Shown one piece after another: positions 49,570-57,908 of a stretch of DNA of 64,000 bases. The stretch spans positions 1,798,001 to 1,862,000 of the forward strand of contig NZ_CP150170.1 in the NCBI RefSeq assembly GCF_037963865.1, given 5' to 3'. The notes under the pieces were generated by a model. The model saw only the letters and a list, made by a program, of their open reading frames with translations. It was not told the DNA's origin and did not search any database. The translations under genes and the position numbers were made by a program. Origin of the DNA: Paenibacillus sp. FSL R10-2734. GTDB taxonomy: Bacteria; Bacillota; Bacilli; Paenibacillales; Paenibacillaceae. Within the stretch, counting starts at the first letter, position 1. Each line of letters starts with the position of its first letter.

Positions 49570-50022
49570 TTGAACGAGATGAAAGCGGTGAGAATCATTA
49601 ATAAACAGCAACAAGTCGAAGTCATCAAAGACGATTTCAAGATGTGCCAGAAGGTCTTTTTGGCTATTGGTAATGAGACAAGACAATCCATTATTACAGT
49701 ACTTATGGAGACTACCTGTACGGACGGATTACGCGTAGGTGAGATTACTGAAAAAACGCATCTTTCACGACCAGCGGTCTCCCATCATCTAAGAATCTTA
49801 AGAGAAGCCGGAATTATAATGGTGAGGGAAGAAGGCTCTAAAAATTATTATTTTATGGACGTTAGAACAAAATTAGGAGTGTTAAAAAATCTTATAAACC
49901 ATCTCGATGAATTCATCATTTTCGACGTGGATACCCGTGACTTAAGTCATGGGAGGAAACGTCGTTGGCGAAAGCCAAAGTGTTCCTTCCGATTCACTTT
50001 CACTTCTGGATTTTTTTACTAA
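49570..50022 (+). CDS. ArsR-type HTH regulator with C-terminus altered by IS insertion
   Basis: Residues about 20-115 are a full winged HTH of the ArsR type (FLAIGNETRQSIITVLMETT, then EITEKTHLSRPAVSHHLRIL and AGIIMVREEGSKNYYFMD). The frame then enters the left end of the IS element near 49927 and adds about 31 residues rich in Arg/Lys/Phe that are IS-encoded. The native end is therefore lost, but the DNA-binding part is intact. The start is uncertain: TTG 49570 or ATG 49579, neither with a good ribosome-binding site. It lies upstream of an oxidoreductase gene on the same strand and may have regulated it before the insertion. Confidence 0.65.
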   Translation: MNEMKAVRIINKQQQVEVIKDDFKMCQKVFLAIGNETRQSIITVLMETTCTDGLRVGEITEKTHLSRPAVSHHLRILREAGIIMVREEGSKNYYFMDVRTKLGVLKNLINHLDEFIIFDVDTRDLSHGRKRRWRKPKCSFRFTFTSGFFY

Positions 50023-50064
50023 AGAATATGGTATTGTTAGATTAGTGAAAGGTGGTGAGTCTCA

Positions 50065-51174
50065 ATGTCTACTATTACTGCAAAAATACAAATTTACGTT
50101 CCAGACGAACAAGTTGATTCTCTGGTAATTACAACAGACGCATATCGTAAAGCTTGTAACTGGTTATCTGCTAAGGTATTTGAAACAAAAGAATTGAATC
50201 AAGCTAAACTTAATTCAAGTTTCTATACAATATTGAGAGAAGCTTTTTACTTGAAAAGTCAAATGGCGCAATCGGTTATGAAAACCGTCATTGCTCGTTA
50301 TAAATCTGCTAAATCTAATGGTCATCAGTGGTCGTTAATCACCTTTAAGATACTTGAGTATGATTTAGTCTGGAATCGTGATTATTCTCTTAACAAAAAC
50401 CATTTTTCCGTCAATACGTTAGATGGACGTTTGAAATTTCGTTTTGAAAAACAAGGGATGAAGAAATACTTCGACGGTACTTGGAAATTCGGCACCGCAA
50501 AGTTAGTCCATAAATTTGACAAGTGGTTTTTGCATATTCCTGTGACTAAAACGTTTGAAGAAATTAGCGACACAAGCATCAATAACGTTGTTGGTATTGA
50601 TTTAGGCTTAAATTTCTTAGCTACAACGTATGACAGTCAAGGAAAAACCAAGTTTTTCAAAGGTAGAACCATCAAACATAAACGAGGACAGTTCAAAGCT
50701 CTACGCAAGCAGCTACAACAATGCCAAACCTCTTCCGCACGTAAACGTCTAAAAAAAATAGGTTCAAGAGAAAACCGTTATGTTCGTGATGTTAATCATC
50801 AAGTAACAAAGGCACTCGTTGAGCAATATCCAAAAGGGACGTTGTTTGTATTAGAAGATTTAAGTGGTGTTCGTAACGCTACCGAAAAAGTTCTAGTACG
50901 CAATCGATATATAAGTGTCTCTTGGGCGTTCTATCAATTCCGTGAAATGCTTGAATATAAAGCCAAATTACACAGTCATAAAGTGATGGTAGCAGACCCT
51001 AAGTATACTTCTCAAACGTGTCCTACATGTGGACACGTTGATAAGCGTAACCGTAACAAGAAACAACATGCTTTTGAATGTTGTAATTGCCACTACAAAT
51101 CAAACGATGACCGTATTGGTGCAATGAACCTGTACAGAAAAGGCGTAGAAGCCATGAATACAGTTACTAGTTAA
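50065..51174 (+). CDS. tnpB: TnpB, RNA-guided nuclease of the IS605 family
   Basis: The 369-residue protein has the three RuvC acids: Asp179 in GIDLGLNFLA, Glu264 in LEDLSGV and Asp349 in SNDDRIGAMN. Between the last two lies a four-cysteine zinc finger (TCPTCG and CCNC). TnpB proteins use an RNA made from the right end of the element to cut DNA at sites next to a short motif matching the insertion target. All key residues are present, so the protein is probably active. ATG 50065 has AGGTGGTGAG upstream. Length is typical of compact TnpB. Confidence 0.92.
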   Translation: MSTITAKIQIYVPDEQVDSLVITTDAYRKACNWLSAKVFETKELNQAKLNSSFYTILREAFYLKSQMAQSVMKTVIARYKSAKSNGHQWSLITFKILEYDLVWNRDYSLNKNHFSVNTLDGRLKFRFEKQGMKKYFDGTWKFGTAKLVHKFDKWFLHIPVTKTFEEISDTSINNVVGIDLGLNFLATTYDSQGKTKFFKGRTIKHKRGQFKALRKQLQQCQTSSARKRLKKIGSRENRYVRDVNHQVTKALVEQYPKGTLFVLEDLSGVRNATEKVLVRNRYISVSWAFYQFREMLEYKAKLHSHKVMVADPKYTSQTCPTCGHVDKRNRNKKQHAFECCNCHYKSNDDRIGAMNLYRKGVEAMNTVTS

Positions 51175-51357
51175 GTATGACTTTTCTAGTAGGGGCGAAG
51201 TCAACCGTCCTTATGTTCCAACACGCTAAGGTAGGAGTACCATCAGGTACGTTCGCACTACTGGTTAGGAATAAGTCTAAAAGGCTTGTATGAAGTACAA
51301 GCACCGTCTACGTTGTAGGCGGAGACAAGCTCGTGACTTTAGTCATGAGTTGTTGAC
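51175..51357 (+). ncRNA. Predicted omega/reRNA scaffold region of TnpB
   Basis: The non-coding right end after tnpB contains several short inverted repeats and the terminal hairpin at 51330-51349. In known TnpB systems the guide RNA scaffold is made here and the guide is the flanking DNA that begins just after the element, here near GGAACAATATTACTAG at 51358. The assignment rests on position and family knowledge. Confidence 0.6.
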
Positions 51358-51394
51358 GGAACAATATTACTAGAAATGAAATGGAGGTTTATTA

Positions 51395-52393
51395 ATGAAA
51401 GCGATGATCATTGAAAAATACGGGAAAGGTCCTCTTTTATTGGCAGACATTCCAACACCTTCAGTGGGTGATTATGATGTATTGGCAGAAATCCATGCAG
51501 CGAGTATTAATCCTATCGATTTTAGGGTGCGGGATGGCAAAGTTCGTATGCTGTTGAAATACGATATGCCGCTTATTTTAGGAAATGATTTTTCAGGTAC
51601 TGTTACCAAAGTAGGAAACAAAGTAACAAAATTCAAAATAGGCGATGCAATATACGGACGGCCAAGAAAGAATAGAATTGGAACCTTCGCAGAATATATA
51701 TCCATACATGAGGACGATATAGCCTTAAAGCCTCAAAACCTTTCTTTTGAGGAAGCAGCGTCAATCCCATTAGTCGGGCTTACATCCTATCAAGCACTAC
51801 ATGATATATTACAGCTATCGGCAGGGCAGAAGGTATTGATTCAAGCTGGCTCGGGCGGCGTTGGAACCTTTGCTATCCAGCTTACCAAAGCGATGGGGGT
51901 TTACGTTGCTACAACTACTAGCGATGCTGGAGCTAAATTGGTCAAATCCCTTGGAGCGGATCAAATAATCAATTATAAAACAGAACAATTTGATAAAGTC
52001 TTACAAAATTATGATGGAGGATTCGATACAATTGGCGGAGAAACATTAGAAAGAGCTTTTAAAATAGTCAAACCAGGCGGACAAATTGTATCGGTTTCTG
52101 GGCTGCCCAATGCACGTTTCGGAGTTGAATATGGATCTGGTTTTATAAAAACGAGTCTTTTTCGATTGGTTACCCGTAAGCTAACAAAATTGGAGAAGCA
52201 ATATAATGTCAAATACAGCTTCTTGTTCATGAAACAAAGCGGCAGACAACTGGAGATCATTTCAGAGTTTATAGAAGCAGGGAAAATAAAGCCTGTAATT
52301 GATCAAATTTTTTCTTTTGAGAAAGCTCAACAGGCGATGGAGTATTCCGAATCGGGCAGGGCAAAAGGAAAGATCATATTAAAGATAAAGTGA
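51395..52393 (+). CDS. NADP-dependent zinc-free alcohol dehydrogenase/quinone oxidoreductase (MDR family)
   Basis: The 332-residue medium-chain reductase has the GroES-like start (MKAMIIEKYGKGPLLLADIP), GNDFSGTVTKVG near 67, LVGLTSYQALHDIL near 130 and the nucleotide-binding AGSGGVGTFAIQLTKAMG near 152. It lacks the catalytic-zinc Cys/His set, fitting quinone oxidoreductase-like members. ATG has AATGGAGGTTTATT upstream, only 38 bases after the IS right end, so the insertion separates it from the ArsR gene and its probable promoter. Confidence 0.88.
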   Translation: MKAMIIEKYGKGPLLLADIPTPSVGDYDVLAEIHAASINPIDFRVRDGKVRMLLKYDMPLILGNDFSGTVTKVGNKVTKFKIGDAIYGRPRKNRIGTFAEYISIHEDDIALKPQNLSFEEAASIPLVGLTSYQALHDILQLSAGQKVLIQAGSGGVGTFAIQLTKAMGVYVATTTSDAGAKLVKSLGADQIINYKTEQFDKVLQNYDGGFDTIGGETLERAFKIVKPGGQIVSVSGLPNARFGVEYGSGFIKTSLFRLVTRKLTKLEKQYNVKYSFLFMKQSGRQLEIISEFIEAGKIKPVIDQIFSFEKAQQAMEYSESGRAKGKIILKIK

Positions 52394-52457
52394 AAGGAAG
52401 ACCATTAGTAAGTTAAAAGAAGAGTAACTGAACATGTATAGTGTAAAGGAGAGCTTA

Positions 52458-52793
52458 ATGAAGGCTATGAACTATTCCATTTGGATTGAAGCTGAAAATT
52501 GGGCTGAAGGAGAATGGAACATACATAATGATAACACTGATGCAATCGTTTCATTTGAAGACGGCTCAAGGTGGATAGCTTCATTTTTTACTTACAAGAA
52601 CATAACTACTCTCGCAGAAAAGAATCAACGAACTGGCGAGTGTTTACATGGAAAGTATTTTTGGGGAAGTGATATGGTACTTGTGGACGAATGCAGTCGT
52701 ATTCGTATTGAAGAGGTGATTGGACATCTAATATTAAAAGGAGAATTTGAATTGATATTTTGTAAATGTGATGAGTCTAACTTACAAGGATGA
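52458..52793 (+). CDS. Hypothetical protein (111 aa)
   Basis: ATG 52458 has AAAGGAGAGCTTA upstream; a start 24 bases earlier lacks a site. The soluble product begins NYSIWIEAENWAEGEWNIHN, has FEDGSRWIASFFTY near 38 and GKYFWGSDMVLVDECSRI near 66. The aromatic, acidic, beta-rich pattern recalls small immunity-like or DUF proteins of Bacillota. No family is recognised and the neighbours do not help. Confidence 0.65.
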   Translation: MKAMNYSIWIEAENWAEGEWNIHNDNTDAIVSFEDGSRWIASFFTYKNITTLAEKNQRTGECLHGKYFWGSDMVLVDECSRIRIEEVIGHLILKGEFELIFCKCDESNLQG

Positions 52794-52967
52794 GGCAACT
52801 TAAATTAATAAGCCTGACTGTAAGAGAAAACGGATGTTTAAGGAATAGCAACGCTCTTAAAAGTGCCAAAGAAGTTATGCAATCATTGTACAGGATCCAT
52901 TAAAGACTCTTCTCTTAGGAATGTTAAATGGTACAATATCCCATATGTAAAACAATAACCTTAGGAT

Positions 52968-53462
52968 GTGATAATACTGGAAAAGATAAGACTACGTGCT
53001 GGTGCATTAATAATTGAGAAGGATTCCATTTTACTAGTTGAGTTTGAGAACGACAATCTTGATGGCGTGCATTACAACCTTCCAGCAGGTGGCCTTGAGC
53101 CAGGAGAAACACTGATTGAAGCTGTGAAACGGGAAGCAAAAGAAGAGGCTTGTGTTGAGATAGAGGTCGGTTCCGTTGCATTTGTTTACGAATATCAACC
53201 TACGAAAAGCAATTACATATACGGGGATACTCATTCGGTAGGAGTTACATTTAGCTGCAAATTGAAAGCAGGATCAAATCCAAGACTTCCCGAATCACCA
53301 GATTCTAAGCAAATTGGTGTAACGTGGGTTCCTATTTCGGAGCTGCACTCTATTCAACTGTATCCGGAGATTAATCAGGACATTATTGATTACTACAATG
53401 GTACTAAGTATAGAAATTATGTTGAGGAAAATGAAATTCAACAGAGCAAGTCGTTACACTAA
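52968..53462 (+). CDS. NUDIX hydrolase
   Basis: The 164-residue protein has a Nudix box: GGLEPGETLIEAVKREAKEE near residues 42-61, matching GX5EX7REUXEE with ACVEI after it. Nudix enzymes split nucleoside diphosphates linked to other groups. The region HYNLPAGG near 36 precedes the box as usual. The start is unclear: GTG 52968 is very close to the only AGGA-like site. A TACAAT at 52932 may be the -10 element. Confidence 0.87.
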   Translation: MIILEKIRLRAGALIIEKDSILLVEFENDNLDGVHYNLPAGGLEPGETLIEAVKREAKEEACVEIEVGSVAFVYEYQPTKSNYIYGDTHSVGVTFSCKLKAGSNPRLPESPDSKQIGVTWVPISELHSIQLYPEINQDIIDYYNGTKYRNYVEENEIQQSKSLH

Positions 53463-53612
53463 CAGGACTCCCAACTCGTAGAATATAACTACTTGTGCAG
53501 AGAAAGGAGAATTCTATGTGTTTTCACTGTTATAGAAAGATTAGAATCCGCCATCTCCCCGAAACCAACATGTTAGAGTAAGATACTACACAAATCATAT
53601 GGGGTGTATCGG

Positions 53613-54257
53613 ATGAAGATAAATAATAATTATTTGAAAGAACAATTAAAACATGTTTATTGGCTTAACGGTGGGCCTTGTGCTGGGAAGACTACCATGA
53701 CCAAGAAATTCGTAGAGGAATTAGGATTTCAAACATTAGGTGATGATGTCTTAAAATATAGACCATTCACTAGTCCTGTTGAATACCCTGCCCTTCAATT
53801 TCCTAATCCTGATTTGGATTGGAATAAGTGGTTCAATAAACCCGTAGATGAGCACTGCCAATGGCTATTTCAAATCGTCGAAGAGATGATGGATTTCTTT
53901 ATCATTGATTTGTTAACAATGCCTAATGACAAACCAATTATAATAGATTTAGGAATAATGCCTGAACGTATACTACCGTTTATTCCAGAAGAGAGAATGA
54001 TTTGTTGTTATACGTCTGACGAAGAGATAGAGAGATTATATTACTTTAGAGAAGATCATAAGATGATTTTGGACTGTATCAACGCCTATACGATAAATCC
54101 AGAAGAAACGATAAAACACGGTAACAAATCTATGGTTAAGTTCTCCAATGAAATAAAGAATGCTTGTACTAAAATGGGGATCAAAACCGTTGAAAGAATA
54201 CCAAGTATGAGTGTGGAAGAACAATTTAGGTTAGTTAGAGAACATTTTGGAGTGTAG
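53613..54257 (+). CDS. P-loop nucleotide kinase-like ATPase
   Basis: The 214-residue protein has Walker A NGGPCAGKTTMTKKF near residue 19 and a DDVLKYRP segment resembling the NMP-binding part of small-molecule kinases. IIIDLGIMPERILPF near 112 could be Walker B. It is AT-rich and stands alone. Such zeta-toxin- or adenylate-kinase-like P-loop proteins occur as aminoglycoside or nucleotide kinases; the substrate is not visible. ATG 53613 follows GGGGTGTATCGG. Confidence 0.7.
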   Translation: MKINNNYLKEQLKHVYWLNGGPCAGKTTMTKKFVEELGFQTLGDDVLKYRPFTSPVEYPALQFPNPDLDWNKWFNKPVDEHCQWLFQIVEEMMDFFIIDLLTMPNDKPIIIDLGIMPERILPFIPEERMICCYTSDEEIERLYYFREDHKMILDCINAYTINPEETIKHGNKSMVKFSNEIKNACTKMGIKTVERIPSMSVEEQFRLVREHFGV

Positions 54258-54286
54258 AGATGATCAAAAGGTAAATCTATTCCAAG

Positions 54287-54320
54287 AACCCCTTCCTTGT
54301 TAGGAAGGGGTTGTCTTTAC
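54287..54320. terminator. Bidirectional terminator
   Basis: AACCCCTTCC (54287-54296) pairs perfectly with GGAAGGGGTT (54303-54312) between convergent genes. Confidence 0.8.
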
Positions 54321-54598
54321 TTTTTATCACGAGTGGTGGTTTTATATTTATTTCCTTTGCCGTCATAGGTGATCCATTCGCCAACAGGCTCGCCCATGTC
54401 AAAATACCCTGAACGCTTTAATGTTCCATCAGTACGATACCATTCCCAGTAACCGCTGGGAGTATCATCAATTAATTTTCCCTTTGACCAAATTGTATTT
54501 CCTTTTGCGTGGTATTTGATCGTCCAGCCATCAATGACTTCCATTTTCTTTTCCTTGACACCATTTGGATGGATCAAATCACATTTTTTATCCTCCAT
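54317..54598 (-). CDS. MORN-type (MORN_2) repeat protein, 93 aa
   Basis: ATG 54598 has AGGAGGTACAAGTA upstream. The product contains MORN_2-like units: TIWSKGKLIDDTPSGYWEWY, then GTLKRSGYFDMGEPVGEWI and YDGKGNKYKT. In bacteria such repeats occur in antitoxin-like or membrane-associated proteins of unclear function. There is no signal peptide. It is convergent with the P-loop kinase gene. No toxin partner is visible. Confidence 0.7.
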   Translation of the reverse strand: MEDKKCDLIHPNGVKEKKMEVIDGWTIKYHAKGNTIWSKGKLIDDTPSGYWEWYRTDGTLKRSGYFDMGEPVGEWITYDGKGNKYKTTTRDKK

Positions 54599-54743
54599 TA
54601 CTTGTACCTCCTAATAAACAGCTTTTGATAAATTGTATCATGTTCTAAAGATAATGTTTAATTCTGTGCAAGCCATTTTCTTTGGCATAGATGAGCAAGC
54701 AAGAAACATATTTATTGAAAAGTAACCAAGAGGGGGTTAACCT

Positions 54744-55603
54744 ATGAAAAAAGCTATCTCTAAAAAGTGGGTTATTTTGGGTGCCTGCCTTATCCTGTAT
54801 AGTTCAACCGCTTCAGCTTTATTAGCAACAGAATATAATAAAAATCAAAATTCAGACCTTACATACGTTATTTAGAAGCTGAAGACATGGAGTTAGAGGC
54901 TGCTACTAAATACGATGCGGGGAAATTTCTACATGCTTTAAAAAGTGATAATAATGAATATGTATATATTGCTATTAATAGACTGGTAGAATGCTTTAAT
55001 AATAAAAAGTTGAGAGTAAAAGCGTTAAAAGAGCTCCAGCCATTTTTAAAAAATGAGAATCAAAAAATCGCCGATGCGGCTGCTTTTGCCGTAGATATTC
55101 TGTCGGAAAATTATAAGAGTCCTTATATTGTTAAGTTAGCAGACGGAAGTATGATATTTACGTTGTTTAATAATTATTCGGATTATGGAAGTCAGAATGT
55201 GATTTGGAGAATAAAAGACAATGTGCTTAAAGAGTATTTAAGTTTTTCTACACCATCTATGTATGTTAAAAAAATGATTCCTTCACCAAATCAGAAGTTA
55301 GTTGCGATCCTAACTGGCTCTAATAAAAGTAATTTCGTTCAAATTAGTAATATTGAAGAGGGAAGAGTAAGTCCAGAGTTAATAGAATCTGCAAGAGTCA
55401 AATATGGTGCACAACAAGAATTAGATACATGGATTCGCACAGATCATGAGAATTATAGCTATGCAGATAAGATCGTATGGAAAGACAATGATACTTTAGC
55501 ATTCGAGGGTTCTCTTGCTTACCAGAATACTGAGATTATTGAAAATGTTACTGTAACGTATCAGTTTAGTAAAAAGATAATAGAAGTAAAAGAGCTTAAT
55601 TAG
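54744..55603 (+). pseudogene. Secreted HEAT-like repeat protein, interrupted by a frameshift
   Basis: Codons from ATG 54744 (AGGGGG upstream) encode a signal peptide (KKAISKKWVILGACLILYSS, ending TASA) but stop at 54875. The remainder of the protein lies in another frame that is open from before 54863 to 55603 and reads RYLEAEDMELEAATKY, then HEAT-like helices (YVYIAINRLVECFNNKK, ALKELQPFLKNENQK) and a beta-rich C-terminal half. A one-base loss near the A-rich stretch 54834-54850 would explain this. The ATG at 54887 lacks a ribosome-binding site, so the downstream part is probably not translated alone. A sequencing error is also possible. Confidence 0.65.
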
Positions 55604-55766
55604 TCTAGATGAGAACATGCCAGTCAAAGTTGCCCCTGGCACAAAAACTGTTGGTATCTTATTCTTCACTGCTTTCAAATCAATTCGTGATTGGGCATCC
55701 GCCCAAGCGATCTCTCCGCGAATGCATATGATGATTATGCCTAATCATTGAAGGGAGCGATCACAT

Positions 55767-56165
55767 ATGGGATTTTTTCCAACACCGGGAAGCGGCGGTG
55801 GATTTCCGGGGTTTCCAGGAGGACCGGGAGGGCCGGGAGGACCTGGGTTTCCAGGTGGAGGACCGGGAGGATTTCCGGGGACTCCGGGACCTCCAGGAGG
55901 TGCACCGGGAGGCGTTCAAGCGCCGACGGCCCCTCCACCACAATTCGTACCGCAAATGTCGGCTGCCCCTTTTGCCGTCGACCCCGGGGGGATCAGACGA
56001 TGCCTGTTCCGCAACACATACATTTGGCTGAATAACGGCGAGCAATTCTGGTTCTTCCCGGTATTCGTCGGACGTAATTCTATTGCAGGGTTCAGATGGA
56101 CCGGTTTCTTCTGGGCGTACTTCGGCATTGATTTGAATCGGATTAGCTCGTACACCTGCTTCTAA
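55767..56165 (+). CDS. Collagen-like Gly/Pro-rich small protein with conserved aromatic C-terminus
   Basis: ATG 55767 has GAAGGGAGCG upstream. Residues 8-55 are Gly-Pro-rich with FPGGPGGPGGPGFPGG-type triplets resembling collagen-like spore or exosporium proteins. Residues about 80-132 form a compact aromatic domain (NTYIWLNNGEQFWFFP, then VGRNSIAGFRWTGFFW and GIDLNRISSYTC), recognised as common in small Bacillus and Paenibacillus proteins of unknown function. No signal peptide. A spore-surface role is inferred from style only. Confidence 0.75.
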   Translation: MGFFPTPGSGGGFPGFPGGPGGPGGPGFPGGGPGGFPGTPGPPGGAPGGVQAPTAPPPQFVPQMSAAPFAVDPGGIRRCLFRNTYIWLNNGEQFWFFPVFVGRNSIAGFRWTGFFWAYFGIDLNRISSYTCF

Positions 56166-56176
56166 GGCAGACAGCG

Positions 56177-56208
56177 AAAGAGAACAGCATAAGGGCTGTT
56201 CTCTTTGT
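56177..56208 (+). terminator. Intrinsic terminator
   Basis: AAAGAGAACAGC (56177-56188) pairs with GCTGTTCTCTTT (56195-56206), directly behind the collagen-like gene. Confidence 0.85.
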
Positions 56209-56217
56209 TGTGCGTAG

Positions 56218-56421
56218 GGAGCGCTATTTGAGAAGGATTATCCGGTCTTCAAAGTGCTGGATTACATGCCAAGCAGCCAGCTTGTGCATTTGCTGGGTCT
56301 AAGCAATACAGGTTATGAGACGGGCGATGTATTGAAACCCCTTCTTATTATTTTGGCATGGACGGTTGTATTAACAGTAGTGTCTGTCATTTTGTATCAG
56401 CGGCGGTTGAAGGACGAGTAA
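56218..56421 (+). pseudogene. Remnant of an ABC-2-type permease C-terminus
   Basis: The frame from 56218 to the stop at 56421 has no start of its own and an in-frame stop just before it. It reads FEKDYPVFKVLDYMPSSQLV, then a hydrophobic segment (LIILAWTVVLTVVSVILY) and ends QRRLKDE, exactly as ABC-2 permeases with a last membrane helix and basic tail. The rest of the gene is missing. Confidence 0.6.
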
Positions 56422-56624
56422 GGGAGCTCTGAAGGGACTTTAGCCAGCCTTCGGTGGGTCTTTGGTAGGGTCGAAACAAGCGGCCGACTGAGACTATACG
56501 ACGATTATTGTCCAATTACGGCTCTGATGTTGTCATGACGGGGCCGGCCGGGTAATAAGGATGATTAGAACTTTCGAATTTGGCTGAATTTGGAATGGGA
56601 GCCAAGGAAACGGAGGGAAAGATC
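56422..56624. other. Intergenic region without recognised gene
   Basis: Moderately GC-rich sequence with weak dyads (AGGGACTTTAGCCAGCCTTC region). It should hold the promoter of the FlxA-like gene, but nothing convincing was found. Confidence 0.35.
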
Positions 56625-57005
56625 ATGGCGGCACAGACAGTATCAGGCATCAGCTCCGTACAGCCCATTGCGGCCTACGGCGGTACACAGAGTGATGTCA
56701 GTTCTCTGGAGAAACAGCGAAACCGGCTAATGATGGAACTGGATAAAGTGAATGCGGCACAAGGAAGTGAGATGCAGACTCCTTATCGCCGGGAGCAGCT
56801 GCAGCGGCAAATCCGGCTGCTGGAGTCCCAGCTCGTACAGAAAAGCGGGAGCAGCACCCCCGCCAATTTCGTACCGGCTTCTCCGCTTCAAGATCACCTC
56901 CCCCTCTGGCGAAATGAAGGAAAGGGTGGCCTCAAGGGCATCGGTCCGACCGATCCCCGGACGGCGACGGTGAACGCGGAGGGCCATTTCGACGCATTAA
57001 TTTAG
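56625..57005 (+). CDS. FlxA-like small coiled-coil protein
   Basis: ATG 56625 has ACGGAGGGAAAGATC upstream. In the 126-residue protein, residues about 27-75 form a coiled coil (SSLEKQRNRLMMELDKVNAA and RREQLQRQIRLLESQLVQ), the core of FlxA-like proteins. The tail is Ser/Pro-rich, with PLQDHLPLW, and lacks any motif. Function of the family is unknown. It stands alone, followed by a hairpin. Confidence 0.65.
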   Translation: MAAQTVSGISSVQPIAAYGGTQSDVSSLEKQRNRLMMELDKVNAAQGSEMQTPYRREQLQRQIRLLESQLVQKSGSSTPANFVPASPLQDHLPLWRNEGKGGLKGIGPTDPRTATVNAEGHFDALI

Positions 57006-57020
57006 GCTAGAGAGTGCAGG

Positions 57021-57066
57021 TGCGACAAGCGTCCGGTGATGAACCGGCCTTTTCGCATTTTTTTTA
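57021..57066 (+). terminator. Intrinsic terminator of the FlxA-like gene
   Basis: Nested pairing of TGCGA with TCGCA and CCGGT with ACCGG, with a GATGA loop and a following T8. Confidence 0.7.
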
Positions 57067-57301
57067 TCAGCCATATCATAAGTAAGTGAGGTTAAAAATA
57101 GAACCATTTAAAACGTTAGATCTAATAGATCAAGCGTCTTTTTTTTGTGCAGATTATGTGATTCTACGGACTGTTCTTGAGAGAATAGATGATTACGTTA
57201 ATTAAATGAATTTCATACTTGTGAAATTATTTCATAACATATTGTATGTTTCTCTTATATATATTATATTATTCACGATAATGAAAATCAGGGGTGGTTT
57301 G
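57067..57301. other. AT-rich region before the XRE-cupin gene
   Basis: A shift to strongly AT-rich DNA begins here and persists to about 60800. A weak dyad with T8 lies near 57110-57142. The region includes the promoter of the XRE-cupin gene; several TATAAT-like words occur and none can be preferred. Confidence 0.4.
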
Positions 57302-57889
57302 ATGAATATAGGAATGGAAATAAAGAAATTGAGGACTGAAAAAGGAATTACTTTGAAAGAGTTAAGTGAAAAAAGCGAGCTATCTGTTGGATTTCTGTCT
57401 CAATTAGAAAGGGGACTTACTACCATAGCAGTTGATTCACTTGAAAAACTAGCTGATATTTTGGAAGTGCATTTAACACATTTTTTTGATTATCCCCTAA
57501 AAAGAAAAGATATGGTTTTAAGAAGTTATGAACAAGAATTAATGGATTTGGTAGAAGGTGGTTTTATTAAGTATAGTTTAAGTACAGATTTAGAAAATAA
57601 ACAACTATTTCCAAGGCTTATAGAAATTCTTCCGCAAAAGAAAGATGAAGAAATATTATCCTATAAGCATAAGGGAGAAGAGTTCATTTATGTTTTAGAG
57701 GGTATATTAACAATTTACATAAATGGTACGAGGCATGAATTATATCCTGGTGACAGTGTTCATATGGACTCAAATATTGACCACAATTGGGCTAATTATA
57801 CGAACAAAAAGGTCAAGATTATAGCTGTTAATACGCCTAATTATATCTACAATAGTGGGCTTCATACTACAGATGATTATATAAAGTAA
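57302..57889 (+). CDS. XRE-family regulator with C-terminal cupin sensor
   Basis: ATG 57302 follows CAGGGGTGGTTTG; the longer frame encodes a spurious hydrophobic leader. The 195-residue product has HTH LRTEKGITLKELSEKSELSV near 10-29 and SVGFLSQLERG, and a cupin with HKGEEFIYVLEGILTIYING near 120-139 and ELYPGDSVHMDSNIDHNW near 143. XRE-cupin regulators sense small molecules and control adjacent catabolic or transport genes. It is seven bases from the start of the EutH frame, so it probably regulates the three-gene unit. Confidence 0.87.
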   Translation: MNIGMEIKKLRTEKGITLKELSEKSELSVGFLSQLERGLTTIAVDSLEKLADILEVHLTHFFDYPLKRKDMVLRSYEQELMDLVEGGFIKYSLSTDLENKQLFPRLIEILPQKKDEEILSYKHKGEEFIYVLEGILTIYINGTRHELYPGDSVHMDSNIDHNWANYTNKKVKIIAVNTPNYIYNSGLHTTDDYIK

Positions 57890-57908
57890 ATAGAAAGTGA
57901 TTATAACA

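Larger units (their letters stand above)
49927..51357 (+). mobile_element. IS200/IS605-superfamily element, TnpB-only (IS1341-type)
   Basis: The left end holds the hairpin CCCGTGACTTAAGTCATGGG (49934-49953); the right end holds the related CTCGTGACTTTAGTCATGAG (51330-51349) followed by TTGAC at 51353-51357. Subterminal hairpins of this type, no terminal inverted repeats and a single tnpB gene define the group. No tnpA transposase is present, so movement would need one in trans. The left boundary is estimated from a TTCGAC at 49921-49926 that resembles the right-end TTGAC; it may be off by a few bases. Confidence 0.8.

Noticed and set aside
54834..54875. Programmed -1 frameshift joining signal peptide and body
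   Set aside because: The A-rich stretch lacks a canonical heptamer with a downstream stem; a plain deletion is the simpler explanation.
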